Assembly (NCBI GenBank): GCA_035651155.1
Contig: DASRGG010000031.1
Span: 137,365 to 201,364, forward strand
DNA from: CF-39 sp035651155
GTDB taxonomy: Bacteria > Chloroflexota > Limnocylindria > P2-11E
DNA length: 64,000 nt
Direction of reading: 5' to 3'
The notes under the pieces are model-generated. The model worked only from the letters and a program-made list of their open reading frames with translations, did not search any database and was not told where the DNA came from. Shown piece by piece: positions 9,004 to 17,579 of this stretch (position 1 is its first letter; each line of letters opens with the position of its first letter). The translations under genes were made by a program, and so were the position numbers.

Positions 9004-10382
9004 CGCTGAAGATCCGGCTCGCGCTCTGGTACGGGTCGTTCTTCGCCGTCGTGCTCGCGGCCGCCCTCTTTGCCACGTACACCGAACACTCCGCCGCGCA
9101 CCTGGCGGACCACGATGCGGCGCTCCGCGATGCCTGGCGCAGCGCCGCCGACGTCGTCACCCGCACGCTCGATACCACAGGCCCGCAGGACACGCTCCTG
9201 CACGACGTGCTGGACACCTCGGATTCGGGCATCGCGCTCTTCCTGTTCGACGCCCACGGCGGTGTGCTGGCGAGCGCTGACCGGCCGCGACTCCAGGGAC
9301 TCACGGAGGTCGCGGCGACCGCGCCCGACGGGTACAGCACGGCCGCGGCCGTCGACGGCCACCTCCGGCTGCTCGCAGGGCCGCTGAAGCGCGCAACCGG
9401 CACGCGACTCGTCGCCGTGACCTCGCTCGCCGCGCTGGACGCGTCGCTCGCGAGGCTGCGGGGATACCTGTTGCTGCTCGCCGTCATCGGCATCGCCGTC
9501 GCGGTGTCCGGTGGGCTCGCGCTCTCCGGGAGCGCGCTCCGGCCGATCGCCCTCGTGACGGAGACGGCACGGTCCATCGCCACCTCACAGGCGTTCTCGC
9601 GCCGTGTCGCGACTCCGCCCCGCGACGACGAGGTAGGGCGGCTCGCGCGCACGTTCAACGCGATGCTCGACTCCCTCGAGGCCGCCTACGCACGGCAGCA
9701 ACGCTTCGTCGGAGACGCGTCGCACGAGCTGCGCACTCCGCTCGCGGCGATGCGGACGCACGTCGCGCTGCTCGCGCGCGGCGGAGAGGACGGTGACCGC
9801 CCCGAGCTGCTGCACCGGATCGAGCGCGAGGTCGAACGGCTCTGCGATCTCGTCGACGATCTTCTCACCCTGAGCCGCGCGGACGCCGCCGCTGAGCCGG
9901 TCATCGCGAAGGCCGTGCAGCTCGACGAGGTGCTCATGGAGGTGTTCGAAGGACTGCGGGCTCGCGAGGCGCCGCGCCTCGCCGTCGCCGCGCTCGACGT
10001 CGCTCCCGTCATGGGCGAGCGCGATCGCCTGGTCCAGCTCATCCTCATCCTGATCGACAACGCGCTCCGCTACACGCCGGCCGACGGTCACGTGACGGTG
10101 TCCCTGTCGGTCGGCGGGCACGCGGCCGAGCTGCGCGTGGAGGACGACGGTATCGGTATCGATCCAGCGGAGAGCGCGCGCCTCTTCGACCGCTTCTATC
10201 GCGGCGCCGCGGCGCGGAGGATGCACCCGTCCGGAAGCGGCCTTGGGCTTGCCATCGCGCGCTGGATCGTGCAGCGCCACGGCGGCACGATCACGATCGA
10301 GCCTCGCGAGCCGCGCGGGACGCGTGCGGTCGTGCGGCTCCCACTTGCCGTGGAGATGGCCGCGCCTGCCCCGGTCCCGTGA
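9000..10382 (+). CDS. Sensor histidine kinase
   Basis: 460 residues from the GTG at 9000 that overlaps the regulator's stop; longer in-frame readings run through the regulator gene and are not credible. Order: membrane helix 1 (about 7-27), an extracytoplasmic sensor of about 130 residues, helix 2 ('YLLLLAVIGIAVAVSGG'), HAMP linker, HisKA with His242 in 'ASHELRTPLAAM', then HATPase with N-box 'LILILIDNALRYTP', 'EDDGIGIDP' and 'GSGLGLAIARWIVQRHGG'. This is the cognate kinase of the upstream OmpR-type regulator. The signal sensed cannot be told from the sensor domain. Confidence 0.93.
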   Translation: MTLKIRLALWYGSFFAVVLAAALFATYTEHSAAHLADHDAALRDAWRSAADVVTRTLDTTGPQDTLLHDVLDTSDSGIALFLFDAHGGVLASADRPRLQGLTEVAATAPDGYSTAAAVDGHLRLLAGPLKRATGTRLVAVTSLAALDASLARLRGYLLLLAVIGIAVAVSGGLALSGSALRPIALVTETARSIATSQAFSRRVATPPRDDEVGRLARTFNAMLDSLEAAYARQQRFVGDASHELRTPLAAMRTHVALLARGGEDGDRPELLHRIEREVERLCDLVDDLLTLSRADAAAEPVIAKAVQLDEVLMEVFEGLRAREAPRLAVAALDVAPVMGERDRLVQLILILIDNALRYTPADGHVTVSLSVGGHAAELRVEDDGIGIDPAESARLFDRFYRGAAARRMHPSGSGLGLAIARWIVQRHGGTITIEPREPRGTRAVVRLPLAVEMAAPAPVP

Positions 10383-10613
10383 GCGGCGTCTGGGCGCCTC
10401 CGCGCGATCGATCCACTCCCGCGCCGACGGCGCGCCACCCGACCGCGTCGCGAAGCGGATCGGCCTCGTCGATAACGCCGTGCGCGGGAGGCGGACGGCA
10501 CGGGGCCGAGTGGTCGGGCGCTCGCTCGAGGGTCATCCGCGCCCAGCGGGCCCGCGTACGGCTCGGCTTCGCCTTCGCCGGCCGCTTGGCGTGTGGCCTT
10601 CGGCCACGCCGCA

Positions 10614-10703
10614 GTAGCCAGCCGCGAGGAGAGGGAGTGGCCGACCACTCGCCAGCGCAGGGCAGCGCCGGGCGTCACGCGTCGAGGCCGATGTCGCGCG
10701 CGA
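10614..10703. repeat. 90-bp direct repeat, copy 1
   Basis: Identical over 90 bp to 10805-10894, offset 191 bp. It contains a small hairpin GAGTGG-CCGA-CCACTC and a duplicate of the last 29 bp of the neighbouring DUF885 gene, including its stop. Around it, related stretches GTGGTCGGGCGCTC (near 10510 and 10730) are inverted relatives of the CCGACCACTC part, so the whole 10.50-10.89 kb stretch is a nest of direct and inverted repeats. No gene is seen in the 10383-10865 interval. Confidence 0.85.
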
Positions 10704-10804
10704 CCGGAGGCGGAGGGCACCCGGCGAGTGGTCGGGCGCTCCCTCGACGAGCATCTGCGCCCAGCGGGCCCCAGCGCATCGCGCGCCGTGATGAGAGGGC
10801 CCGC

Positions 10805-10894
10805 GTAGCCAGCCGCGAGGAGAGGGAGTGGCCGACCACTCGCCAGCGCAGGGCAGCGCCGGGCGTCACGCGTCGAGGCCGATGTCGCGCGCGA
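10805..10894. repeat. 90-bp direct repeat, copy 2 (overlaps DUF885 3' end)
   Basis: Second exact copy of the 90-bp unit. Positions 10866-10894 are the final codons (Leu-Ala-Arg-Asp-Ile-Gly-Leu-Asp-Ala, stop) of the DUF885 gene on the minus strand, so this copy is the original and copy 1 looks like a downstream tandem duplication of the gene end plus flanking DNA. Confidence 0.85.
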
Positions 10895-12494
10895 GCAGCG
10901 CCGGCGGCAGGCTTCCGGCGCCCAGGATCTTGTCGTGGAAGAGGCGCATCCCCCAGCCCTTGTCGCGCGCCTTCGCGCGGAGCTCGAGGATGGCCTGGCG
11001 CCCGAGCGCGTACGACGATGGCTGCGTCGGGTTCAGCGTGTAGCGGCGCACCTCGGCGAGCGCGTTCGGCGCTTCGAGCTTGGCGCGCTCGACCATGTAC
11101 GCGACCGCCGCGTCGAAGCTCATCTCGCCGGTCGCGAGGCCGACGTCGACGACGACGCGCGCGGCGCGCCAGAGCAGGTCCTTCGTGCGCAGCAGCGCGG
11201 TGTCGGGCTGGTCGAGGTAGCCGAGCTCGGTCATGAGCTCCTCCACGTACAGCGCCCACCCCTCGACCATGACGTTGCTGCGGAGCGCGCGCCGCGCGAG
11301 CGAGCTGTGGTCCGCGGCGACCGAGAGCTGCAGGTGGTGGCCCGGGTAGCCCTCGTGGCAGGCGATGACCGCGATGCCCGCGCGCGGATGGCCCTCGAGC
11401 CGCTCGCGCCGGGTGCGCTCGTCGTCCTCCGCGTTCGGCAGGCTCACCCACAAGCGGCCCTTGCGCGACGCCTCGAACGGCGGCGCGGCGATGTACGCGG
11501 CGTACGGGTACGTCGTCCGCTGGAAATCGGGCATCTCCTCCACCACGAGGTCCTCGCCGTACGGCATCGTCGCGAGCTGCGCGAGCTTCACCGCCTCGCG
11601 CGAGCGCTCCATCTCGGCGCGGTAGGTCGGCACGAGCTCCTCCGCCGAGGGGTGGTCGCGGCGGAAGCGGAGCACGGTGTCGCGCCAGTCGTCGTCGCCG
11701 AGGCCCTTCGCGAGCTCCGCGAGGCGGGATTCGGTCTGCGCGACGAGCTCCTCGCCGAACGCGCGCAGCGTCGCGGCGTCGTACGCGAGCAGCTCCTTCT
11801 CCTCGAGCAGCCGCTCGAACGCATCGCGCCCGATCGCGAAGGTGCCTCTGGCCGCGGGCTCCAGGTCGGTCCGCAGCCACGCGGCGTACCGGTCGAGCGC
11901 GTCCGCCGCGGCCTCCGCGGCGGGGACGATGGTGCGGCGCACCGCGCGCCCGAGCGCGGTGTTCGGGACGTACGCCGGCAGCTGCTCGCGCAGGAAGCGC
12001 GCCCCCGCGGGTGCCGTGCGCGCCGCGATGGCGACCCACTCGGGCGGGACGCGCGCCGGATCGAGGTTCGCGCGTCCGGCGTCGAGCACCGCGGGCGCCT
12101 GCTCGAGCCGCTCGGCGAGGAGCGCGAGGCGCTCCTCCATCTGCGAGTACTCGCGCAGCAGGCCGTAGTACGCGCCGCGCGTGACCACGCCCGAGTACAC
12201 GCCCGGGTCGCGGCGCCAGCGCTCGAAGTCGTGGAGCGCGATCTCGCCGCGCAGGTCGGAGAGGATGAGATCGCGGTCCGTCGCCTGCGCCGGCGTGAGC
12301 CCTTCGGTCGCGCCCGTGAAGCGCGCGAGCCACTCCTCGGCGAAGGCGCGACGGTCGGCGTATCCCCGCGCGGTGTGGTCGCCGAGCTCGTGATCGTGCG
12401 TGTGCACGCCGGCCACCGTGGCCGCGACGGGATCGAGCGCGTAGCGGTCGTAGACGAACGAGCGTACGAGCTCGACGAAGAGGGTCTCTACCAT
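10866..12494 (-). CDS. DUF885 family protein (putative metallohydrolase)
   Basis: 542 residues, the usual length for DUF885 proteins. The hallmark motif HEGYPGHH is at residues 380-387, followed by 'EGWALYVEEL', giving the His/Glu set expected for a metal site as in peptidase-like members. There is no signal peptide, so it is cytoplasmic. Substrate and reaction are not established for the family in general, and peptidase activity is an inference from the motif. The 3' end is duplicated downstream in a 90-bp repeat. It lies downstream of tatA on the same strand with a 160-bp gap. Confidence 0.82.
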   Translation of the reverse strand: MVETLFVELVRSFVYDRYALDPVAATVAGVHTHDHELGDHTARGYADRRAFAEEWLARFTGATEGLTPAQATDRDLILSDLRGEIALHDFERWRRDPGVYSGVVTRGAYYGLLREYSQMEERLALLAERLEQAPAVLDAGRANLDPARVPPEWVAIAARTAPAGARFLREQLPAYVPNTALGRAVRRTIVPAAEAAADALDRYAAWLRTDLEPAARGTFAIGRDAFERLLEEKELLAYDAATLRAFGEELVAQTESRLAELAKGLGDDDWRDTVLRFRRDHPSAEELVPTYRAEMERSREAVKLAQLATMPYGEDLVVEEMPDFQRTTYPYAAYIAAPPFEASRKGRLWVSLPNAEDDERTRRERLEGHPRAGIAVIACHEGYPGHHLQLSVAADHSSLARRALRSNVMVEGWALYVEELMTELGYLDQPDTALLRTKDLLWRAARVVVDVGLATGEMSFDAAVAYMVERAKLEAPNALAEVRRYTLNPTQPSSYALGRQAILELRAKARDKGWGMRLFHDKILGAGSLPPALLARDIGLDA

Positions 12495-12612
12495 CGGGGT
12501 GCAGCGAGTCTGTCACAGGGGAGCGGGACGTGGCGCGAGCGGCCCCATCCGGACTGCACCGGCTGCGAGGCACCCTGCTGCCGCCGTCAGCTCACTGCGA
12601 CATCGCGCGGCG

Positions 12613-12629
12613 TCGCCGCATCGCGGCGA
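12613..12629 (-). terminator. Hairpin downstream of tatA
   Basis: Seven-base stem TCGCCGC / GCGGCGA with a 3-nt loop, 27 bp after the tatA stop on the transcribed strand and before the DUF885 gene. GC-rich and short, without a T tract, so only a possible terminator. Confidence 0.3.
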
Positions 12630-12655
12630 TGCGCGCGGCAGGCCTGGAAGAGCGC

Positions 12656-12847
12656 TTAGCTCGAGGGCTTCTTCTCTTCGGTCGTCGCGGTGCTCGCGGC
12701 AGGCTTGTCGTTCGCGGCTTCCTCACGGAACGTGCGAACGCCCTTGCCGAGCTGGCCGAACACCTCCGGCAGCTTCCCCGCTCCGAAGACGATGAGCACG
12801 ATGATCAGGAGGAAGATCAGCTCCGGTCCGCCAAGGTTGAACGGCAT
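12656..12847 (-). CDS. tatA: Sec-independent translocase subunit TatA
   Basis: 63 residues. One N-terminal membrane helix ('PELIFLLIIVLIVFGAGKLPE') ends in the FGAGKLPE hinge, followed by an amphipathic helix ('VFGQLGKGVRTFREE') and a charged tail, exactly the TatA/TatE layout. It forms the pore-forming component that moves folded twin-arginine proteins, such as the four-cluster Fe-S protein encoded at 7.2-8.2 kb. No tatB or tatC is adjacent. Confidence 0.93.
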   Translation of the reverse strand: MPFNLGGPELIFLLIIVLIVFGAGKLPEVFGQLGKGVRTFREEAANDKPAASTATTEEKKPSS

Positions 12848-12901
12848 CAGATCACTTCCCTTTCGGGCATCCGCCCGGTGTTGCGGACAGTGTACGTCCC
12901 G

Positions 12902-13660
12902 TCACGAGCCGAAGAGGCCCGCGAGCAGCGTCAGAAAGAGCGGCACGAGTACGAGGAGCGCGAGCGCCGGTAGGTAACAGAGCGTCATCACCGCGGTGAG
13001 CCTGCCTTCGACCGCCGCGGCGGTCGCGAGGATCCTCGCGCGCTCGCGTGCGCGAAGGTCGTCGCGGAGATCCTGGAGGAGCGGGAGCGCGCCCCGCCCC
13101 AGATCGCGGGCGCGCTCGAGCGTCGCCGCGAGGTCGTCGAGGCCGCCGACGCCCGCCGCGGCGGCCTCGCGGGCCAGCGCGTCGCGCATCGGCACGCCGA
13201 GCACGTAGTCCCGACGCACGCGAGCGAGCGAGCGACGCAGCGCGCCGTCCATGACGTCGTGATCCGCGAGCCGCGCGAGCGCGGCATCGGCCGGGCGCCC
13301 GCAGGACACGAGCGCGTGGAGCCATTCGACGAGCGTGACGACGCTCCGCTCGGCGGCGCGCCGCCGGCGTGCGGCGCGACGGTCGGCCGCGATCGAGGGC
13401 GCGACCCATCCGGCGTAGGCGCCGACGGCCAGGGGCAGCGGACCGAGCGATCCGATCAGGGCGATGACGCTACCCGCCAGCCCGCCGGCCAGGGCGACCG
13501 CGACGCGCGCGGCGAGGTCGTCGTCGACGCCGGGGATCGCGGTGTGCCGCGGGACCGCGTCGAGGACGCGCAGCCACCGCGCGACGCTCGAATCGCGGTG
13601 CGACGCGAGCACCGCCGCGGCGACGCACACGCCGGCGAGGATCGCGCCGAGCACCGTCAT
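12902..13660 (-). CDS. tadC: Tad pilus inner-membrane protein TadC
   Basis: 252 residues with N-terminal, middle and C-terminal membrane helices and a T2SS_F-type cytoplasmic domain (about 95-215). The C-terminal helix 'LTAVMTLCYLPALALLVLVPLFL' is typical of TadC. With TadB it forms the platform on which the ATPase TadA works. The start overlaps the end of tadB by 4 bp, and it is the last gene of the minus-strand Tad operon. Confidence 0.82.
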   Translation of the reverse strand: MTVLGAILAGVCVAAAVLASHRDSSVARWLRVLDAVPRHTAIPGVDDDLAARVAVALAGGLAGSVIALIGSLGPLPLAVGAYAGWVAPSIAADRRAARRRRAAERSVVTLVEWLHALVSCGRPADAALARLADHDVMDGALRRSLARVRRDYVLGVPMRDALAREAAAAGVGGLDDLAATLERARDLGRGALPLLQDLRDDLRARERARILATAAAVEGRLTAVMTLCYLPALALLVLVPLFLTLLAGLFGS

Positions 13661-14484
13661 CGGAAGAGACCGCGGACCAGGGCGCGGCTCGCCAGCACGC
13701 CGGCCAGCTCGAGGACGATCGCGACGGGGACGAGGACGTAACGGCCGAGCGGCGTCGCCAACGTCGCGCCGAGGCCCGGCATCGTCAGCGCGAGATACGC
13801 GGCGATCGCCGGTACGAGCAGCGCGAGGACGACGATCTGCGTGCGCAGACCGTTCGTGCTGGCGCGCACCTCTTCCGCGAGGCGCCGCTCGAACGTGAGG
13901 CGATCGGCGACGCTCGCGACCTGCTCCGCGCCGCGCGCCGCCGGCAGCTGTTCGCTCGCGACGAGGGCGAGCGCGTCGAGCGCGAGCACGACACGCCGGT
14001 CGCGAGCCTCCGCGCGCGCGACGCGGAACGCGTCGTCGAAGCCGGCGTTGAGCTCGAACGCGCGAAGGGCTCGCTGGAACGGCTCGGCGCCGGACGGATC
14101 GACGCGCTCGAGCGCGAGACGGAGGGCCGGCGCGAGCGGCAGGCCTGTACGCATCGCGGCGTGCGTCGCGTGAAGGATCTCGACGGACCGGCTCGCGGCG
14201 GCATCCCGCAAGCGCCCCAGGCGGTGGCGCAGGACGAGCGAGGGAGCGATGGCCGCGCCCGGGACGAGCGGCCAGAGACCGGAGGCCGCGGCGACGAGGC
14301 CGGCGCAGCCGATGACGATGAGGCGCGCGCCTTCCCAGCGCGCGAGCGACCAGCCCGGCAGCACGAGCGCGAGCGCGCTCGCGTCGGGATGGCGCGGACG
14401 CAGCGGCACGCCGACCGGCGCGAGGACGGCGAGCCCCGCGGTCGCGACGGCGACGAAGGCCGCGAGGCCGCCGAGGTAGGTCAC
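13657..14484 (-). CDS. tadB: Tad pilus inner-membrane protein TadB
   Basis: 275 residues from a GTG that overlaps the tadA stop. It has N-terminal membrane helices, a T2SS_F-like domain ('ILHATHAAMRTGLPLAPALR' and the later helix bundle) and two C-terminal helices ('IVVLALLVPAIAAYLALTM', 'LVPVAIVLELAGVLAS'). It partners TadC as the inner-membrane platform of the Flp pilus machine. Order tadA-tadB-tadC is the usual one. Confidence 0.82.
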   Translation of the reverse strand: MTYLGGLAAFVAVATAGLAVLAPVGVPLRPRHPDASALALVLPGWSLARWEGARLIVIGCAGLVAAASGLWPLVPGAAIAPSLVLRHRLGRLRDAAASRSVEILHATHAAMRTGLPLAPALRLALERVDPSGAEPFQRALRAFELNAGFDDAFRVARAEARDRRVVLALDALALVASEQLPAARGAEQVASVADRLTFERRLAEEVRASTNGLRTQIVVLALLVPAIAAYLALTMPGLGATLATPLGRYVLVPVAIVLELAGVLASRALVRGLFR

Positions 14485-15620
14485 GCGAGCCTCCGGCGCA
14501 GCTTCGGCGGGAGGACGCCGAGATCCCGCCGCGAGCGCGAACAGAGCTCGTGGATCTCGCCGTCCTCGAGCGCGGCGATCTCCTCGACCGTGCGCCGCGC
14601 GCCCGCCCGCTTCACGTGGATGATGAGATCGAAGGCCGAGAGCACGTGCCTGCGGACCGCCGCCGGCGCCGACTCTCCCGCACGCGCGAGCAGCAGCTCG
14701 AGCCGATCGATCGCGCCGCGTGCGGATCCGGCGTGCGCGGTCGTGAGCGCGCCATCGTGACCGGTGGTGAGAGCGTCGAGGAGCGCGGACGCCTCACGCG
14801 GCGTGCGCACCTCGCCGACGATGATGCGGTCCGGGCGCATGCGCAGTGCGTTCGCGACGAGCTCGGCGATGCCCACCGGCGACTCACGGCCGCTCATCGC
14901 CTCGAGGTGCACCACGTGCGGGTGCGGCAGGACGAGTTCGTTCGTGTCCTCGATGACCACGAGGCGCTCGTCCGGCGGGATCTCGGCCGCCAGCGAGCGG
15001 AGCAGGGTGCTCTTGCCCGCCCCGGTCGCGCCCACGATCAGGATGTTGAGACGCGCCCGCACGGCGCTCGCGAGAAGGTCGGCGGCCGCCGGATCGAGGG
15101 CACCCTCCGCGGTCCACGACGCCGGGCCGCGAAGAGGCAGCGAGAGGCGCGAGAACTTCCGCACCGAGAGCGTGGGACCGCCCACGGGCGCGATGACCGC
15201 GTTCGCGCGGCTCCCATCGCGCATGCGCGCGTCGACGAAAGGCCGTTCGAGCGTGAGCTCGCGCCCGACCCCCGCGGCGATCCGGTGCGCGAGCTCGTTG
15301 ACGTCCGCGGCGGACGGGAAGCGCGCCGCGACGCGTTGAAGCGCGCCGTCCCGTTCGACGTAGATCTCGTCGGCGGAGTTCACCAGCACGTCCGTCACCG
15401 CCGGATCGTCCAGCAGCGGCTGCAGGACGCCGAATCCGAAGAGCGCGGCCGAGAGCCGCGCCACCTCATCGTCGCCGAGGTCCTCGCCCGCGATCGAGCG
15501 CACCCGCTCGTGAAGCGCTCGGCGGCGCTCCGGATCGGCGTACACCTCGAGCATCCGGCCGGGATCGAGCCCGGCGGCGACCTGCGCGCGGATCCGCCCG
15601 ACGAGGTCGTCGCGCCTCAC
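14481..15620 (-). CDS. tadA: Tad pilus secretion ATPase TadA (CpaF)
   Basis: 379 residues, a typical CpaF/TadA length. Walker A GATGAGKST is at residues 198-206, followed by the Asp box 'VVIEDTNEL', the Walker B region 'MRPDRIIVGEVR' and the His box 'GHDGALTTAHAGS'. It energises pilus assembly at the cytoplasmic face with TadB and TadC. The GTG start overlaps the tadZ stop as GTGA. Confidence 0.95.
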   Translation of the reverse strand: MRRDDLVGRIRAQVAAGLDPGRMLEVYADPERRRALHERVRSIAGEDLGDDEVARLSAALFGFGVLQPLLDDPAVTDVLVNSADEIYVERDGALQRVAARFPSAADVNELAHRIAAGVGRELTLERPFVDARMRDGSRANAVIAPVGGPTLSVRKFSRLSLPLRGPASWTAEGALDPAAADLLASAVRARLNILIVGATGAGKSTLLRSLAAEIPPDERLVVIEDTNELVLPHPHVVHLEAMSGRESPVGIAELVANALRMRPDRIIVGEVRTPREASALLDALTTGHDGALTTAHAGSARGAIDRLELLLARAGESAPAAVRRHVLSAFDLIIHVKRAGARRTVEEIAALEDGEIHELCSRSRRDLGVLPPKLRRRLA

Positions 15621-16387
15621 AGCGCGCGGATGAGGCCGTCGATCGCGCGCATCGTCGGCGCGCGGGCCGCGAACTCATCTCGTCCGAGGTACTCGTCGTC
15701 GGGGATCGCGGCGAGCAGCGGCAAGGACGCGCGGGTGGCGATGAGCGACGCGTCCTCCGGTGCGACGCCGACCGTGACGAGGCCGACCGCCGGAACCGCC
15801 TGCCGCACCAGAGGCCGCGAGCAGAACGTCGCCTGCAGCTGCGATGCGCGCCCGCCCGCGACGACGCAGAGGCGCGTGAGCGGCGCGAGGACGGCGGCGT
15901 CCAGGGCGTCGGCGCCGGATCCGAGATCGGCCACGAGCGGCCGATCCGCCGCGAGCCGCTCCAGCAGCGCGGCGATGCGCGCGCCGTCGAAATCCCGGTG
16001 CAACCTCGGCGAACCCGGAAGGAACGCGACGTCCGACCAACGCGAAACGAGATCGCGCTCGTGATCGGGCTGGACGAGGACGTCGACGATCGTCGCGGCC
16101 TCGATGCGCGCACGGAGCGCGAGCGACGGCGCCCACCGATCGAGGTCGACGAGCAGCGGCGGGCGGGCCGCCGCCGCCGAGCGCTGCGCCACGAGCGCCG
16201 CGAGCGTGCTCGCACCGACACCGCCGCAGAGCGACCAGAAGCCGATCCGCGCCCGCGGCGTGAGAGCCGCCGGCCGGGCCGGCGTCAGCGGCTCGAGCGG
16301 CTCGCTCCGGCCGGTCGCCTCGCGCATCAGCGCGAGTCCCAGGGACGCGAGCGGTGTGGCGTCGAGCCACGCGCGCATGCGGCTCAC
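15617..16387 (-). CDS. tadZ: TadZ/CpaE-like ATPase-fold protein
   Basis: About 257 residues from the GTG at 16387, which overlaps the previous stop as GTGA; a GTG at 16399 and an ATG at 16378 are alternatives. It has a MinD/ParA-type fold with a reduced P-loop 'WSLCGGVGASTLAALVA' and a 'LLVDLDRWAPSLAL' Asp region. In Tad systems TadZ/CpaE places the machinery at the cell pole. It is shorter than CpaE proteins that carry an N-terminal receiver-like domain, and none is present here. The deviant Walker A is missing the usual second Lys, as often seen in TadZ. Confidence 0.7.
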   Translation of the reverse strand: MSRMRAWLDATPLASLGLALMREATGRSEPLEPLTPARPAALTPRARIGFWSLCGGVGASTLAALVAQRSAAAARPPLLVDLDRWAPSLALRARIEAATIVDVLVQPDHERDLVSRWSDVAFLPGSPRLHRDFDGARIAALLERLAADRPLVADLGSGADALDAAVLAPLTRLCVVAGGRASQLQATFCSRPLVRQAVPAVGLVTVGVAPEDASLIATRASLPLLAAIPDDEYLGRDEFAARAPTMRAIDGLIRAL

Positions 16388-16941
16388 GCCCGCAGCCACT
16401 CGCCCAGCAGGCCGGCATCGCTGAACGCGAGATGGTCCGGCTCGCGCTCCAGCGCTCCGCCATCGAACACGACCGGGCGCGCGCCATCGGATCGCGCGGA
16501 CCGCATGATCCGCGCCGTCGCGAACGCGAGCCTGCGCCAGCGGAAGGCGCGCGCCTCGCCCCGGAGCAGCAGCCGCGTGCGTTCGCTGGCGTCGCGCGGG
16601 CGTCGGCGAAGCAGCCGCCGCACGCCGTGCGCGGCGAGCGTGGCCTCGCCGAGCGGGACCGCGCGCACCGCCACGACGTCGACGACGTGCGCCGACCGCA
16701 GCGGCCGCAGATGCGGCACCACCGCCACGAGAAGATCCGCGCCGCGCGAGAGCGGTACCGCGCGCTCGAGGCGCAGGCCCGCACGCGCGAGCAGCACGGT
16801 CGCCTCATCCACGAGGTCCTCCGCGCACTCGACGAACACGCCCGAAGCGTTGCGCTCGAAGCGCACGTACGGCAGGAGCGCCACGTGCCGATCGACGTCC
16901 CCCGCCGAACGCGTGACGACCCTCAGGACCGCCACCGTCAA
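16384..16941 (-). CDS. Hypothetical protein of the Tad operon
   Basis: About 185 residues. The start is either a TTG at 16941 that overlaps the cpaB stop or a GTG at 16935; much longer in-frame readings run through cpaB in the wrong frame. The product is Arg/Val-rich with no membrane helix or signal peptide and no domain I recognise ('DLVDEATVLLARAGLRLERA', 'RRLLRRRPRDASERTRLLLR'). Tight spacing on both sides says it belongs to the pilus operon, and a cytoplasmic accessory role is all that can be proposed. Confidence 0.6.
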   Translation of the reverse strand: MTVAVLRVVTRSAGDVDRHVALLPYVRFERNASGVFVECAEDLVDEATVLLARAGLRLERAVPLSRGADLLVAVVPHLRPLRSAHVVDVVAVRAVPLGEATLAAHGVRRLLRRRPRDASERTRLLLRGEARAFRWRRLAFATARIMRSARSDGARPVVFDGGALEREPDHLAFSDAGLLGEWLRA

Positions 16942-17579
16942 CGTGCGCTCGCCAGCGCCAGCACGAACGTGCTCGTCGCGATGCGATCCGCGAAGCGGAC
17001 CTCGTCGCCGGCCGCGATCGCGATCACCACGCTCGCGACGCGATCGGACACGCCGACGGGTCGTGCCTCGCGGGTGGTGAACGCGGATCCGCTCTCGCCG
17101 CGGACGTCGAGCACGACGGCGGACGCGAGCAGCAGCTCCGCGGTGCGTCCCGAGGGCGCGCGGCCGAGGACCGGGACCGCGAGCACGTCGACGCGGGCCC
17201 CCGGAACGATCGCGCCGCCCACGGCGTTCACCGCCGATATCGGGATCGCGACGGCGCGAAAGCCGCGTGGTATGGCGAGTCCCGAGCTGAAATCCGCGAG
17301 CTCGTCGGACACCGAGCGCGTGAGGATGAGCTGTCCTTTCGTGAGCGGCGCTCTCGGGACCAGACCGACGAGATCCTCCAGCCGGTGCGCGGCGTCCTGC
17401 GGGGCCAGCCCCGCCGAGACGCTGCGGACCTCGAGGTCGTCCGCGGTCAGCGGACGGGGCGCGTCGATGTCGCGGGCCGCCACGACGACGTCCTCCCGCT
17501 GCATGGCCGCCTCGTACACGCCGCCCGCGAGGAGTCCGGCGACGACCGCGACGAGGACGAGCCACCGGCGCGCGATCAC
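16938..17579 (-). CDS. cpaB: CpaB/RcpC-type Flp pilus protein (SAF domain)
   Basis: 213 residues from the GTG at 17579, which overlaps the previous stop as GTGA. One N-terminal membrane helix ('WLVLVAVVAGLLAGGVYEAA') leads into a SAF domain ('VVVAARDIDAPRPLTADDLE') and a C-terminal beta region with 'GARVDVLAVP', the standard CpaB layout. In the family it acts in the periplasm at the pilus secretion channel. It is shorter than many CpaB proteins but complete in its recognisable parts. Confidence 0.78.
   Translation of the reverse strand: MIARRWLVLVAVVAGLLAGGVYEAAMQREDVVVAARDIDAPRPLTADDLEVRSVSAGLAPQDAAHRLEDLVGLVPRAPLTKGQLILTRSVSDELADFSSGLAIPRGFRAVAIPISAVNAVGGAIVPGARVDVLAVPVLGRAPSGRTAELLLASAVVLDVRGESGSAFTTREARPVGVSDRVASVVIAIAAGDEVRFADRIATSTFVLALASAR

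Noticed and set aside
10500..10900. CRISPR array
   Set aside because: Only two long copies and mixed inverted pieces, no regular short repeats with unique spacers, and one copy overlaps a coding end. No cas genes in the window.
10675..12573. Alternative 632-residue minus-strand frame over the DUF885 gene
   Set aside because: It is an Arg/Ala-rich shadow in another frame; the 542-residue frame has the HEGYPGHH motif.
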